Positions 6,664-18,213 of a stretch of DNA of 55,898 nucleotides are shown piece by piece. The translations under genes were made by a program, and so were the position numbers. Positions within the stretch are counted from its first letter, which is position 1. Each line of letters opens with the position of its first letter. Location of the stretch: contig NZ_CANLTR010000020.1 in the NCBI RefSeq assembly GCF_947494055.1, forward strand, positions 1-55,898, in the 5' to 3' direction. Under the pieces are notes generated by a model. It was not told the DNA's origin. It was given only the letters and a program-made list of their open reading frames with translations, and did no database searches. The DNA is from an uncultured Jannaschia sp. (lineage in GTDB: Bacteria; Pseudomonadota; Alphaproteobacteria; Rhodobacterales; Rhodobacteraceae).

Positions 6664-8415
6664 ATGACCCTTCCTCCGCTGTCGCGCTACCTGCCGATCC
6701 TCGACTGGGGACGGCGCTACGACCGGTCGACCTTCACCGGCGACATGGTCGCCGCGGTGATCGTCACGATCATGCTGATCCCGCAATCGCTGGCCTACGC
6801 ACTTCTGGCAGGCATGCCGCCGGAGGCCGGGATCTACGCCTCGATCGCGCCGATCGTGCTCTACGCAGTCTTCGGAACCTCCCGCGCGCTGGCAGTGGGC
6901 CCCGTCGCGGTCGTTTCGCTGATGACGGCGGCCGCGGTGGGCAATGTCGCGGCCAGCGGCACGGCGGGCTATGTGGCCGCCGCGCTGACGTTGGCCTTCC
7001 TGTCCGGCGCCTTGCTACTGGCACTGGGGCTGTTCCGCCTGGGCTTTCTCGCCAACTTCCTGTCGCACCCGGTGATCGCGGGCTTCATCACCGCGAGCGG
7101 CATCCTGATCGCGGCGAGCCAGCTGCGCCACATCCTGGGCATCCAGGGCGAGGGCCACACGCTGATCGAGATCCTCGCCGGCATGTTTACGCATCTGGGC
7201 GAGACCAACCTCGTGACCGTGGTCATCGGAGTCTCGGCCACAGCTTTCCTGTTTTGGGTTCGCAGAGGGCTGAAGCCATTGCTCCGCCGCCTCGGGCTGG
7301 GGCCGCGCATGGCCGATATCGGTGCCAAGACCGGACCCGTTCTGGCCATCGTCGCCACCACTCTCGCGGTCTGGGTCTTTGATCTGAGCGAGCGTGGCGT
7401 GGCCATTGTCGGCGAGGTGCCCCAAAGCCTTCCGCCGCTGACGCTCCCGTCATTCTCGCCCGATCTGCTCTCACAACTCTTCGTGCCCGCGCTGCTGATC
7501 TCGATCATCGGCTTCGTCGAAAGCATCTCGGTCGCGCAGACGCTGGCGGCCAAGAAGCGCCAGCGCATCGACCCGGATCAGGAGCTGATCGGCCTCGGCG
7601 CCGCGAACATCGGCGCGGCCTTCACCGGAGGCTTTCCGGTCACCGGGGGCTTCTCGCGTTCGGTGGTCAACTATGACGCCGGCGCGGAGACACCCGCCGC
7701 CGGGGCGTTCACCGCCGCGGGGCTGGCGCTCGCTGCGCTGTTTCTCACGCGGTTGATCCACTCCCTGCCCAAGGCGACCTTGGCCGCGACAATCATCGTC
7801 GCTGTTCTGAGCCTCGTGGATTTCTCGATCCTGAAACGCGCCTGGAACTTCAGCCGGGCCGATTTCGCCGCCGTCTCGGTCACGATCCTGCTGACGCTCC
7901 TCCTGGGCGTCGAGGTCGGAGTGACGGCGGGTGTCGTCACGTCGGTCCTTGTGCATCTCTATAAGACCTCACGCCCGCACATGGCGGTGGTGGGCCGGGT
8001 GCCGGGGACCGAGCATTTCCGCAACGTGCTGCGCCACGAGGTTGAGACCCAGCCGCACGTGCTGTCGCTGCGATTGGACGAGAGCCTCTATTTTCCGAAT
8101 GCTCGCTATCTCGAAGACCAACTGGCAGCTTTGGCCGCTGACAAGCCGGAGCTCACCGACGTGGTGCTGATGTTCGCGGCAGTGAACGAAATCGACCTGT
8201 CGGCGCTGGAATCGCTCGAGGCGATCAACACGAGACTCAGGGACGCCGGCATCCGGTTGCACCTGAGTGAGGTGAAGGGCCCGGTGATGGACCGGCTCAA
8301 GCGCAGCCATTTCCTCGACGAACTGACCGGCGAGGTGTTCCTCAGCCAACATGAGGCAGCCAGCGAGCTGGCGCCACAGCAGAGACAATTGGCCAATGCC
8401 AAGGAAGAACAATGA
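6664..8415 (+). CDS. sulP: SulP-family anion permease with STAS domain
   Basis: 583 aa. The SulP signature is near the N-terminus (VTIMLIPQSLAYALLAGMPPE, about 37-57) and is followed by 10-12 helices. FTGGFPVTGGFSRSVVN (about 320-336) and a C-terminal cytosolic STAS domain (about 455-565, with VLMFAAVNEIDLSALESLE) are also present. SulP proteins move sulfate or related anions. Standing downstream of the persulfide dioxygenase, it may export the sulfite or sulfate produced. Similar arrangements occur in SqrR regulons. Confidence 0.88.
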   Translation: MTLPPLSRYLPILDWGRRYDRSTFTGDMVAAVIVTIMLIPQSLAYALLAGMPPEAGIYASIAPIVLYAVFGTSRALAVGPVAVVSLMTAAAVGNVAASGTAGYVAAALTLAFLSGALLLALGLFRLGFLANFLSHPVIAGFITASGILIAASQLRHILGIQGEGHTLIEILAGMFTHLGETNLVTVVIGVSATAFLFWVRRGLKPLLRRLGLGPRMADIGAKTGPVLAIVATTLAVWVFDLSERGVAIVGEVPQSLPPLTLPSFSPDLLSQLFVPALLISIIGFVESISVAQTLAAKKRQRIDPDQELIGLGAANIGAAFTGGFPVTGGFSRSVVNYDAGAETPAAGAFTAAGLALAALFLTRLIHSLPKATLAATIIVAVLSLVDFSILKRAWNFSRADFAAVSVTILLTLLLGVEVGVTAGVVTSVLVHLYKTSRPHMAVVGRVPGTEHFRNVLRHEVETQPHVLSLRLDESLYFPNARYLEDQLAALAADKPELTDVVLMFAAVNEIDLSALESLEAINTRLRDAGIRLHLSEVKGPVMDRLKRSHFLDELTGEVFLSQHEAASELAPQQRQLANAKEEQ

Positions 8416-8417
8416 TA

Positions 8418-8633
8418 TCAGTCAGCGAGTATTGAGATCTGGACGGGGTCATGACCGCGAAGCTTGCTGTTGATGGCCAAGTTGAACAACGTGAGATCGC
8501 GCAGATTCTCCGATAGTTCGAGCCGCGCGGATCGCCCAGACCTGCTTCGGCTGTCCAACGCCGGGGGTGCTTCTGACCTGGGCGGCCTCGGGGTGTGTAA
8601 AGCCAGGAGTTTCAGGCGAGGGCGGCTGGGCAC
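8418..8633 (-). pseudogene. Tyrosine recombinase (integrase) N-terminal fragment
   Basis: The minus-strand frame contains LSENLRDLTLFNLAINSKLRG, very close to the conserved LALFNLAIDSKLRGCDLV region of a widespread tyrosine-type integrase. No catalytic C-terminal part follows, since the frame stops soon after at 8418. It is therefore a decayed remnant of an integrase, lying in the otherwise gene-free stretch 8416-8752 between the sulfur and copper clusters. Confidence 0.6.
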
Positions 8634-8752
8634 TTGTCTCTGCTGCCCGAGAGATCGGCGATCAAGGAGGTGCTGAGCGACTACGCGGTGATGCGGGAGC
8701 AGACGCGCCTGTGTTATCGTCCTTGATTAGAAGCGGAATCGCAGCTTCAAGG

Positions 8753-9232
8753 TCACGCAGCAGCGTAGCTGGTGAAAACTTCGGTCGATCCATCGCCTCG
8801 GATGAGGAACACGTCGTAGGCCTCGCGCTCACGTTCCGGCCCCATCCCGGGCGAACCATAGGGCATACCCGGCACTGCGAGGCCAATAGCGTCAAGGCGT
8901 TCCTCCAGAAGACGGCGAATGTCGGCAACAGGCACGTGGCCTTCGATCATGTAGCCATCCACGCGGCCCGTATGGCAGGAAGCCATCTCCTGCGCGATGC
9001 CGTTGTCGAGCTTGTAGCGCATCAGAAGCGTCCCGGCGCTCGCCTCCGTCGTGACGACGAAGCCGTCGTTTTCGAGGATCTCGATCCATGCTGAGCAGCA
9101 GCTGCAGTTGGGGTCCTTCATCACGTGGATCGCCGGTTCGGTGCCTTGCGCCAAGGCACTGAGGGGCGATGCAGCCAATAGTGCCGTCGCTCCGACGAGG
9201 GTCTTTCGGCGAGAAATAGTATCGAGCCTCAT
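8753..9232 (-). CDS. DUF411 metal-binding secreted protein
   Basis: 159 aa from ATG 9232 (RBS AAAGGAAA). The N-terminus RLDTISRRKTLVGATALLAA is a Tat/Sec-like signal ending near ALAQG. The mature part has the DUF411 signature: CSCCSAW, then GIAQEMASCHT and a GYMIEGHVP motif. The four cysteines and the histidine suit copper binding. It follows the copper ATPase with only 38 nt between them, consistent with a periplasmic copper chaperone in the same operon. Confidence 0.85.
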   Translation of the reverse strand: MRLDTISRRKTLVGATALLAASPLSALAQGTEPAIHVMKDPNCSCCSAWIEILENDGFVVTTEASAGTLLMRYKLDNGIAQEMASCHTGRVDGYMIEGHVPVADIRRLLEERLDAIGLAVPGMPYGSPGMGPEREREAYDVFLIRGDGSTEVFTSYAAA

Positions 9233-9270
9233 TTGGGTTTCCTTTCTGATTGGTGTGGTGTGCTGTCGGG

Positions 9271-11604
<2,334 letters not shown>

Positions 11605-11671
11605 GGTCTGCCAGCCTTTCGAACTCTTGTTTCAGCTTGCGGCATCCAGCCGTTGGAAGCTCAAGCCCTTT

Positions 11672-12982
11672 TTAGTGATGGTCGTGAGCGTCTTCCGTGG
11701 CGGGATTGCGTGCGAGGAAGATCCCGACAAACAGGAACACCAGCGCCATGCCGAGCGCGCCCAGGACGACAATGAGGGGGTCGGACTGCCACTTAATCGC
11801 GGCGAATGCGGCCAGCACCACGGCATCAAGTGCGATGGCCGTCACCAACACCCAGCCCCGCGCGCCGATTTTCTCACGCAGATGCCGGAACACGCCGAAG
11901 TGGATAATCATGTCCATCACCAGGTAGAAGAAGGCCCCGAGCGAGGCGATGCGGCTGAGATCGAAGAATACCGTTAGGGAGCCTGCGATCACGACCGTGT
12001 AGACGAGCGTGTGGTCCTTGATCGTGCCCGGCATCCCGAAATGGCTGTGCGGGATCATTTTCATGTCGGTCAGCATCGCCAGCATCCGCGAGACCGCGAA
12101 CACGCTGGCGATCAGACCTGAGGCCGTGGCCACCAACGCCAGCGCCACGGTCAGGTAGAAGCCGGTCTGACCGAGGGAGGGCTGGGCCGCTTCGGCCAGC
12201 GCAGAGTCCTTCGCCGCCACGATGCGATCGAGCGGCAGGCTGGAGCCGACCGCGAATGCGACCAGCAGGTAGACGACGACGCAGATGGCGATGGACAGGA
12301 CTATGGCCCGGCCCACGTTCAGATGCGGATTGGTCACCTCGGCGCCGCTGTTGGTGATGGTCGTGAACCCCTTGAAGGCGAGAATGGACAACGCGACCGA
12401 CGCCACGAACCCACCCGCACGAAAATCTCCGCCCGACGCTTCGAACGAGATGCCGCTGGCCCACAGACCGGCCGCCCCGAACAGCGCAATGCCGCCCACC
12501 TTGAGAATGGCCATGATAATGGACAGCAGCCCGACCGACCGGTTGCCAGAGACGTTCACGAGATAGGCGAAGACGATCAGCCCCACGCCGAGGACCGGCA
12601 CGAGAATGCTGTCCGGATCGCCGCCGAAGGCTCGCAGGGTGTAGGTTCCGAAGGTGCGAGCGACGAGGCTTTCGTTGATGACCATCGACAGCGCCATCAG
12701 GAGAGCTGCGCCCGCCGCGACCGTCGTCGGTCCGTAGGCTTTCTTCAGGATCATCCCGATGCCGCCCGCAGACGGGTATGCGTTCGACATCTTGATATAA
12801 GTGTAGGCGCTGAAGGCGGTCACGATGGCGCCGACGACGAACGAGAGCGGGAAGAGAGGCCCGGCGAGTTCGGCGATCTGGCCGGTCAGCGCGAAGATGC
12901 CCGCGCCGATCATCACGCCGGTGCCCATGGCTACCGCACCAGGAAGGGTGATGCTGTTCTTCTCGTAGTCGCTTTTCGTCAT
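11672..12982 (-). CDS. APC-superfamily permease
   Basis: 436 aa, about 12 helices. The N-terminal GTGVMIGAGIFALTGQIAELA is the APC signature. The C-terminus is His-rich (DAHDHH). APC permeases carry amino acids or polyamines, and a copy in copper clusters of Rhodobacterales is often seen without a proven substrate. It overlaps the upstream TVP38 gene by 4 nt and lies 67 nt from copA. The His tail and location hint at a metal- or stress-related role, but this is inference. Confidence 0.82.
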   Translation of the reverse strand: MTKSDYEKNSITLPGAVAMGTGVMIGAGIFALTGQIAELAGPLFPLSFVVGAIVTAFSAYTYIKMSNAYPSAGGIGMILKKAYGPTTVAAGAALLMALSMVINESLVARTFGTYTLRAFGGDPDSILVPVLGVGLIVFAYLVNVSGNRSVGLLSIIMAILKVGGIALFGAAGLWASGISFEASGGDFRAGGFVASVALSILAFKGFTTITNSGAEVTNPHLNVGRAIVLSIAICVVVYLLVAFAVGSSLPLDRIVAAKDSALAEAAQPSLGQTGFYLTVALALVATASGLIASVFAVSRMLAMLTDMKMIPHSHFGMPGTIKDHTLVYTVVIAGSLTVFFDLSRIASLGAFFYLVMDMIIHFGVFRHLREKIGARGWVLVTAIALDAVVLAAFAAIKWQSDPLIVVLGALGMALVFLFVGIFLARNPATEDAHDHH

Positions 12983-13653
12983 GGATCTTCCTTTTCAGGC
13001 TTTTGCCGCAGCGCCACCCAGAGCAGCGGCAACCCCGTCAGAAACCCGAGTCCGAGCACCGCCCATGTCGCGCGCCCGAGGTCTCCGCTCACCGCCTCAC
13101 CGCCGAAATGCGCCAGCAGGAAGCTTGCCGGTATGATCCCCGCCAGTGTTGCGACGGCGAAACGCCAGGCGTGCAATTGGCTCAGTCCGGCCGCGTAGCT
13201 GATCATGTCGAAGGACACGAAGGGCATCAGGCGGCTGGCAAAGACCGTCGCCGTCAGAGCGTTCTGCGAGCCGAGCAGCCCGGCATCGACGCGGGCGCCG
13301 AACACCCGCCGCAGAGCGTCATGCCCCAGAACCCGCGCCAGCCCAAAGGCGATCAGTGCTCCGAGTTCCGCGCCCATCACGACCTGCACCGTGCCCCAGA
13401 CATGCCCGTAGGCCGCTCCGGCCGCCAGCGCGATCGGCGCGCTCGGAATGGGGCTGGCCACGACCGCAAAGGTCATGAACGTGACGATCAGGACCGGCCC
13501 CCAGAGACCGGCGCGCGCCACCAGCATTTCCAGACGCTCGGGCTCCAGAAGGTCGCGCGCCTCGGCGAATACCGAAGGCGCGAACTGCCAGACAGCGAGC
13601 AGTCCGATCCCGAGGATCGCAAGGCCCGTGAGGATGGCGGCGCGCAGGCTCAT
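12979..13653 (-). CDS. TVP38/TMEM64 (VTT/DedA-like) membrane protein
   Basis: 224 aa with about six helices. The VTT-domain pattern includes AVVASPIPSAPIALAAGAAYG, then GAELGALIAFGLARVLG and FASRLMPFVSFDMISYAAG. It starts 1 nt after the DUF302 gene and overlaps the permease by ATGA. Family members act in membrane lipid or undecaprenyl-phosphate handling; a specific role in copper resistance is not known. Confidence 0.85.
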   Translation of the reverse strand: MSLRAAILTGLAILGIGLLAVWQFAPSVFAEARDLLEPERLEMLVARAGLWGPVLIVTFMTFAVVASPIPSAPIALAAGAAYGHVWGTVQVVMGAELGALIAFGLARVLGHDALRRVFGARVDAGLLGSQNALTATVFASRLMPFVSFDMISYAAGLSQLHAWRFAVATLAGIIPASFLLAHFGGEAVSGDLGRATWAVLGLGFLTGLPLLWVALRQKPEKEDP

Positions 13654-13654
13654 C

Positions 13655-14041
13655 TCAGATCGCCGCGACGGCTTTCGCCAGGAGGGCGCGCACCTCGCCC
13701 GCCCCGGCCATCAGTTCGGCGTTCTCGATCGCCTGCATCGATGCCACAGGATCGATAGCGCTGACCTCGACGCCACCGTCCACCTCGCGCAGGATGACGT
13801 TGCAGGGCAGCATCGCGCCAACACGCGGCTCGATCCCGATGGCCTGATGCGCCATCTTGGGGTTGCAGGCGCCGAGGATGCGATAGGCCGGCATCTCGAC
13901 ATCCAACTTCTTTTTCATGGTCGCCTTGACGTCGATCTCTGTCAGGACACCAAAGCCATGATCCGCCAGCGCCTTTCGTGTGCGAGCGTCGATGTCGTCG
14001 ATACCCGCGTCGGCGATCATTCGATTGATCGTGTAGGTCAT
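13655..14041 (-). CDS. DUF302 domain protein
   Basis: 128 aa from ATG 14041. The DUF302 fold shows in the repeated segments ALADHGFGVLTEIDVKATMK, YRILGACNPKMAHQAI and GAMLPCNVILRE. The two Cys residues (GACNP, MLPCN) are conserved in this family and may bind metal or heme. It is part of the copper operon and has no signal peptide, so it is probably cytosolic. Confidence 0.82.
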   Translation of the reverse strand: MTYTINRMIADAGIDDIDARTRKALADHGFGVLTEIDVKATMKKKLDVEMPAYRILGACNPKMAHQAIGIEPRVGAMLPCNVILREVDGGVEVSAIDPVASMQAIENAELMAGAGEVRALLAKAVAAI

Positions 14042-14057
14042 TTCCAAGTCTTTTTTC

Positions 14058-14186
14058 TCATTTCCGAAGGTATTTGATCAGTGCCGCTATGGCCAAAACC
14101 ACCAGCACGAGGATCAGCAGGCCGAAAAGCCAGCCAAACCCCATTCCGAAACCCATTCCAGAGCCCATGTCGTTCCAGTTCATCAT
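14058..14186 (-). CDS. Met/Gly-rich membrane microprotein (42 aa)
   Basis: Two adjacent ATGs (14186, 14183) follow GAGAATGAG. The protein has an amphipathic Met/Gly start (MMNWNDMGSGMGFGMGFGW) and then one membrane helix (LFGLLILVLVVLAIAALI) ending in KYLRK. The Met-rich face next to the helix resembles small copper-associated proteins found in similar clusters. It lies between the DUF302 gene and the multicopper oxidase. Confidence 0.7.
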   Translation of the reverse strand: MMNWNDMGSGMGFGMGFGWLFGLLILVLVVLAIAALIKYLRK

Positions 14187-14310
14187 CTCATTCTCCTGAT
14201 TTTCACCCGCAAGGTGCGCCTATTGACCGGCTCTCACGACAACATGGGGCAGGACAGCACAGGATCGGTGGCGGGACGTCGGGGCGCCCTGTCCGGACGC
14301 CCCGCCCGGA

Positions 14311-15849
14311 TCAGACCGACGCCGTGACCGCGAACTCGGTCATCATGCCGGTCGCAAGGTGCGGCATGTGATGGCAATGCAGCATCCAGCGCGCGGCTTC
14401 GCCCGCGTCGAGCGCCACGTCGACCATCGACATCGGCGGCACGTGAACCGTGTCGCGCAGCGCACCGGCGACACGCCGTCCGTTCAGGCCGACGACCTGG
14501 AACACATGCCCGTGCAGATGCATCGGGTGGGCCATCATCGACATGTTGTGGAACGACAGCACGACCCGTTCGCCCCTGCGCACGGCGACTGGCTGATGCT
14601 GGCCCCAGACGGCCCCATTGATCGTCCAGACATAGGGCTGCATCGAGCCGCCCAGCATCAGCATCTGGCTGCGGTCCACGGGTCGAACCGGCAGGGCGTC
14701 CAGCGCGATGAGGCGCGCCTCCTGCGCAAGATCGGTGTCGAACGCGGGTGCCGCGGTCTCCGCCATGGCATCGAGGCACCGAACCTCGGCACCCTGCGTG
14801 GCGAGGATAAGGCCGGTGCGCTCCCGCGCGCCTTCGCGCAGTGCAAGGATCGGCCAGGCGCCACTTTCGTTCGGCAGGTCGATCTCGATGTCCAGCCGCT
14901 GGCCCATCGCCAGGCCGAACCGGCTGCCCGGCAGGGCGTGCACCGCATGGCCGTCTACTGCGACGAGCCGCGCCGCGGCCGCCCCGGTGTCGATCCAGAA
15001 CACCGTCGCCGCAGCGGCGTTGATGACCCGAAGCCGGATACGGCCACCGCGCTCGACCTGGACCACCTCCGGGTCCGACAGGGTCCGGTCATTGGCGAGA
15101 TAGGCGTCCCAGTCATAGTCGTTCAGGTCCATGGCCATGCCGCCCATCCGGCCGCCCATGCCCATCATCCCGCCCATTCCGGGCGTGTTCCCCATCGGCA
15201 TGCCGCCCACGGCGCCGTGATCCATGCCTTGCATCGCCCCCATGCCTCCCATGGGAGCGCCCTGATCGGGCACTGCGCCGGCGCCATGGCCTGCGCCGTG
15301 CCCGACGTCATGGCCCCCGTTGATCTCGGCCAGAACCTCTTCGGGGGTCTTGAAGGAGAAATCATGCAGGAACATCACGACCTCCTGCCGGTCGGCGGTC
15401 AGATCCTCCTGGGAGCGCACGATCAGCGGCGCGGCGAGCAACTGCATCTCCTGCGTCGGCACATGGCTGTGCATCCAGTGGGTGCCCGGCAGCGCCTCGA
15501 AGTCGTAGGATCGGGTCTCACCGGGGGCGAGAAGGGGCATCGGCATGTCCGGCACGCCGTCCTGCGCATTTGGCGGGATCTGGCCGTGCCAGTGGATGAT
15601 GGTGCCGACATCGAGATCGTTGGTCAGATCGACCCGGAACCTCTGGCCGGGGTCGAGGATCAGTCCCTGACCGCCGGGGCCGGCAAGCCCGAAGACCGTG
15701 GCAGCGCGACCGTCGATGTCGAGCGTGCGCGTCGCAGCGGAGAGGCTGATCGGTGCCACCGCCTGCGCAAAGGCGATGCGGGGCATCTGTGCAGCGCCAA
15801 TGGCGGCCGCACTTGCGGCAAGAAAGCCGCGTCTTGAAAGCGTGTTCAT
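14311..15849 (-). CDS. Multicopper oxidase (CopA/CueO type)
   Basis: 512 aa with a Tat signal (SRRGFLAASAAAIGAAQM). The copper-centre motifs are all present: HWHGQ (H86, H88), HWMHSH (124-129), HPMHLHGHVFQV and a C-terminal HCHHMPHLATGM containing the type-1 site Cys-His-Met. Residues 179-241 form a Gly/Met/His-rich insert typical of cuprous oxidases that recruit Cu(I). It would oxidise Cu(I) to less toxic Cu(II) in the periplasm. It is probably first of the minus-strand copper operon. Confidence 0.92.
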   Translation of the reverse strand: MNTLSRRGFLAASAAAIGAAQMPRIAFAQAVAPISLSAATRTLDIDGRAATVFGLAGPGGQGLILDPGQRFRVDLTNDLDVGTIIHWHGQIPPNAQDGVPDMPMPLLAPGETRSYDFEALPGTHWMHSHVPTQEMQLLAAPLIVRSQEDLTADRQEVVMFLHDFSFKTPEEVLAEINGGHDVGHGAGHGAGAVPDQGAPMGGMGAMQGMDHGAVGGMPMGNTPGMGGMMGMGGRMGGMAMDLNDYDWDAYLANDRTLSDPEVVQVERGGRIRLRVINAAAATVFWIDTGAAAARLVAVDGHAVHALPGSRFGLAMGQRLDIEIDLPNESGAWPILALREGARERTGLILATQGAEVRCLDAMAETAAPAFDTDLAQEARLIALDALPVRPVDRSQMLMLGGSMQPYVWTINGAVWGQHQPVAVRRGERVVLSFHNMSMMAHPMHLHGHVFQVVGLNGRRVAGALRDTVHVPPMSMVDVALDAGEAARWMLHCHHMPHLATGMMTEFAVTASV

Positions 15850-15921
15850 TGTCGTCTCCTCGGGACTTATGTCCCGTTCATCAATACCGATGGGACGCCG
15901 CGGGCGTCGGCCCGGGCGCGC

Positions 15922-16320
15922 TCAGAGGAGACGGAGTTTGGGAGGGCGTTCGTTCAGTCCCGGCGCACGGCTGACGTGGATTGCCTCGGACGCGACGTCA
16001 TGACTTGCGGCGCCGTGGGCGTGCCCGGCTTCGCCGCCTGCCGACGTCAGAAAGGCCGAGAGGCCTGCGCAGACGAACTCGCACATCTCGGCATCGGCCG
16101 ATCCACACTGCTCTCCAGCGTCACAGTCGAGGCCCGCAATGGCCGGAGCGTGCATCATATCGGCGACATGCATCGAGTGATCCACACCGGAATTCATGCT
16201 CATGCGTGTCGCATGCGCGGAGGTCACCGTCGTCACCACGGTGATCGCGAGTATGGCAAGCATGGTGACGACACGTGCGAGCATGCTGCAAAGATAGGCA
16301 TTGCTCACGAGAATGTCCAT
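15922..16320 (-). CDS. Secreted Met/His/Cys-rich protein of the copper cluster
   Basis: Start chosen at ATG 16320 (132 aa); ATG 16284 (120 aa) gives a cleaner Sec signal (MLARVVTMLAILAITVV). The mature part holds many potential copper ligands: RMSMNSGVDHSMHVADMMH, then CDAGEQC, CEFVC and GHAHGAASHD. It matches the small secreted proteins often found upstream of multicopper oxidases in Rhodobacterales. It probably binds copper in the periplasm; no enzyme motif is visible. Confidence 0.65.
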   Translation of the reverse strand: MDILVSNAYLCSMLARVVTMLAILAITVVTTVTSAHATRMSMNSGVDHSMHVADMMHAPAIAGLDCDAGEQCGSADAEMCEFVCAGLSAFLTSAGGEAGHAHGAASHDVASEAIHVSRAPGLNERPPKLRLL

Positions 16321-16401
16321 TGTCGCAGGCGCCTCGCCGCTGGCACAACGTGGTCTCGACCAAACGCGAATGTTATTCCGCAGTGATCGGGGACAGACGT
16401 C

Positions 16402-16863
16402 TTGAAAAAAGCTCTCCGAAATACTGTCGGGATCGGTCTGGTCGTCGGAGGTGTGATCCTCGCGGTCTTTGCCGGCTGGCGTTATGCCGGTACCGCATCC
16501 ACCGCCGTGGCGTCGGCGGACATCATCGCGCAAGGACGCCAGATCTATGCGGATCAGTGCGCCGCCTGCCACGGCGCGGACCTGGAGGGCCAGCCGGACT
16601 GGCGCTCGCCGCTTCCGTCCGGCCGGTTGCCCGCACCGCCGCACGACGAAAGCGGCCACACATGGCACCATCCCGACGAGGTCCTGTTCCGCATCGTCAA
16701 GGAAGGCACCGCCGCCATCGTGGGGGGCGGGTACGAGAGCGACATGCCCGGCTTCGCAGACGTACTGAGCGATGCGGAGATCCGTGCCGTTCTCGACTAC
16801 ATCAAGAGCACATGGCCAGAGCGCGAGCGCAGCTATCAGTTGGAAGTCTCGCGCTCCGGATGA
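16402..16863 (+). CDS. Membrane-anchored class I cytochrome c
   Basis: 153 aa from a TTG behind a GGGGAC site; no in-frame ATG is available. An uncleaved N-terminal helix (TVGIGLVVGGVILAVFAGW) is followed by one heme-binding CAACH (53-57). A distal Met candidate lies in SDMPGF, with the family's HPDEVLFRIVKEG segment between. Single-heme cytochromes of this type accompany multicopper oxidases in copper clusters and could accept electrons from Cu(I) oxidation. It is divergent from the secreted protein. Confidence 0.85.
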   Translation: MKKALRNTVGIGLVVGGVILAVFAGWRYAGTASTAVASADIIAQGRQIYADQCAACHGADLEGQPDWRSPLPSGRLPAPPHDESGHTWHHPDEVLFRIVKEGTAAIVGGGYESDMPGFADVLSDAEIRAVLDYIKSTWPERERSYQLEVSRSG

Positions 16864-16982
16864 GGGGGGCACGAAACGGAGGCCGCATCCGGTATCCTTC
16901 TCGTCCGGTTTCAAGGACAAGAAGGGCCCCTGTAACGTTACTTGGAACAACGGATTTGTAACACTGAACTTCAGTCGTAATT

Positions 16983-17378
16983 GGATCTTTAGCGGTCTTC
17001 GACCGCGACGAACCGGAGTTCGCCGCCAAGGGACTGCACCGGATTGCCGAGCCTTACCGCATTGAGACGGAGATCCGTGGCATGGGTGCCTACCAACGAC
17101 TGTCCGCTCGTGACGCCCGTAGCGGACTCTTCGTCGCTGAGTTCGGAGCCTGGCTGCAGGCACAACGTCTCCGAATTTCGGCCAAGTCACGCCTCGGCGA
17201 GAAGCTGACCTACATCCATCGCCAGTGGGGCGGTCAGCAGACATTCATCGATGACGGCCGCGTCGACCCCGACGCCTACCTGAAGGCCTGCCTCGAAGCC
17301 ATCTCTGCTGACCACCCGGCGAGCAGGATTGGCTCACTGCTCCCCTGGGATCTTAAGCCGTCTGCTGATCCCGCGTGA
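16983..17378 (+). pseudogene. IS66 TnpC C-terminal remnant
   Basis: One open frame reads VFDRDEPEFAAKGLHRIAEP, then a GMGAYQRLSARDARSG segment, ISAKSRLGEKLTYI and finally SRIGSLLPWDLKPS. These are consecutive parts of the IS66 TnpC C-terminal domain, but the N-terminal half and several inner segments are missing. No tnpA or tnpB is nearby. It is a decayed insertion marking the right edge of the copper cluster. Confidence 0.7.
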
Positions 17379-17700
17379 GGCGGAGACATCGCTTGCGAGG
17401 CCGAAATCCAAGAGCGTCCGTTCGTTCAATTGCGGAGAAAGCTCGCTTTGTCCGTATCGGCGGCGCTGCGACGAGGCGCAGCGAAAGGTGGGATTAGGTT
17501 CCCTGGTCCGGCGCAGCCTTCAACGACCGCTTCCGTGATCTGCGCCGCGGCGCAGAACCCTGCGTGCTGCGGCTGCGAGCGACTCCATCGTCATGCTGCA
17601 GTTGCATCGGTAAGTCGCCGAACGACCGGAAAGTCCCGCATTGCCGACCTTCCAGCGTCACGCAGCGAACGGCAGCTTCGCATGGCACCCCCGGCCCGCG
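17379..17700. other. Gene-free stretch with degenerate repeats
   Basis: No convincing frame in this 320-bp stretch. It contains degenerate copies of a dispersed motif (AGCTCGCTTTGTCCG near 17447 and GGCAGCTTCGCATGG near 17669), which also occurs at 19419, 25293 and 28709. Confidence 0.4.
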
Positions 17701-18213
17701 CTACCTCGACGACCCCCGCCACTGGTCTGCGGCGAGCCGCAGATGCGGACAGGCCCGGACCAGATCGACGGCCTCGCGCAGCGTCGGCAGGTGCATCCGC
17801 ACGATCGGATCGCCCGCCGCGATGAGACGTCCCTTCGACATCGCGAAGCGGTGCGTCACCCCGGCGAGGTCGTCGCTCGTCCGCCGGTTCGCCGGATCGC
17901 CCCGCTTCCCCTCGACCGCGATCACCAGCCGGACCGAGTAATGCTCGCCGCCGATGTCGGCGGGCGGGGCCGGGAAATCGTCGGCCGTCACCCCGACCAG
18001 GCGGAGCTCGACGCAGGACAGAACCAGCCGGCAGGCGTCGGCCAGGTCCTCGACGAAGACGAAGGTGACGGCGTTGTAGGGCTGGACGTAATGCCCGCCC
18101 CGAAGCCGTGCGAGATAGGGCGGCAGGTAGCGGTAGGCCGTGGCCTCGGCCGCGAGACGCACGGCGAAGCAATGCGGCGCGTACTCGTGGCGGCGTGGTC
18201 GGCGGGTGCCCAT
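17701..18213 (-). CDS. Hypothetical protein of the cassette array (170 aa)
   Basis: ATG 18213 (MGTRRPRRHEYAPHCFAVRL) is preferred over the longer in-frame start at 18369. A compact globular protein is predicted, with alternating strands and helices (TAYRYLPPYLARLRGGHYVQ, then VTFVFVEDLADACRLVLSCV) and no membrane segments. Codon usage is consistent with coding DNA. It is transcribed against its neighbours. No family recognised. Confidence 0.55.
   Translation of the reverse strand: MGTRRPRRHEYAPHCFAVRLAAEATAYRYLPPYLARLRGGHYVQPYNAVTFVFVEDLADACRLVLSCVELRLVGVTADDFPAPPADIGGEHYSVRLVIAVEGKRGDPANRRTSDDLAGVTHRFAMSKGRLIAAGDPIVRMHLPTLREAVDLVRACPHLRLAADQWRGSSR

Noticed and set aside
14359-15837. 492-aa plus-strand frame
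   Set aside because: Antisense of the multicopper oxidase, with a His/Arg-rich product typical of reverse-complement frames in GC-rich DNA.
16321-17244. Upstream extension of the secreted copper protein to 440 aa
   Set aside because: The extension runs through the cytochrome c gene and IS66 remnant on the other strand; the signal peptide marks the real start.
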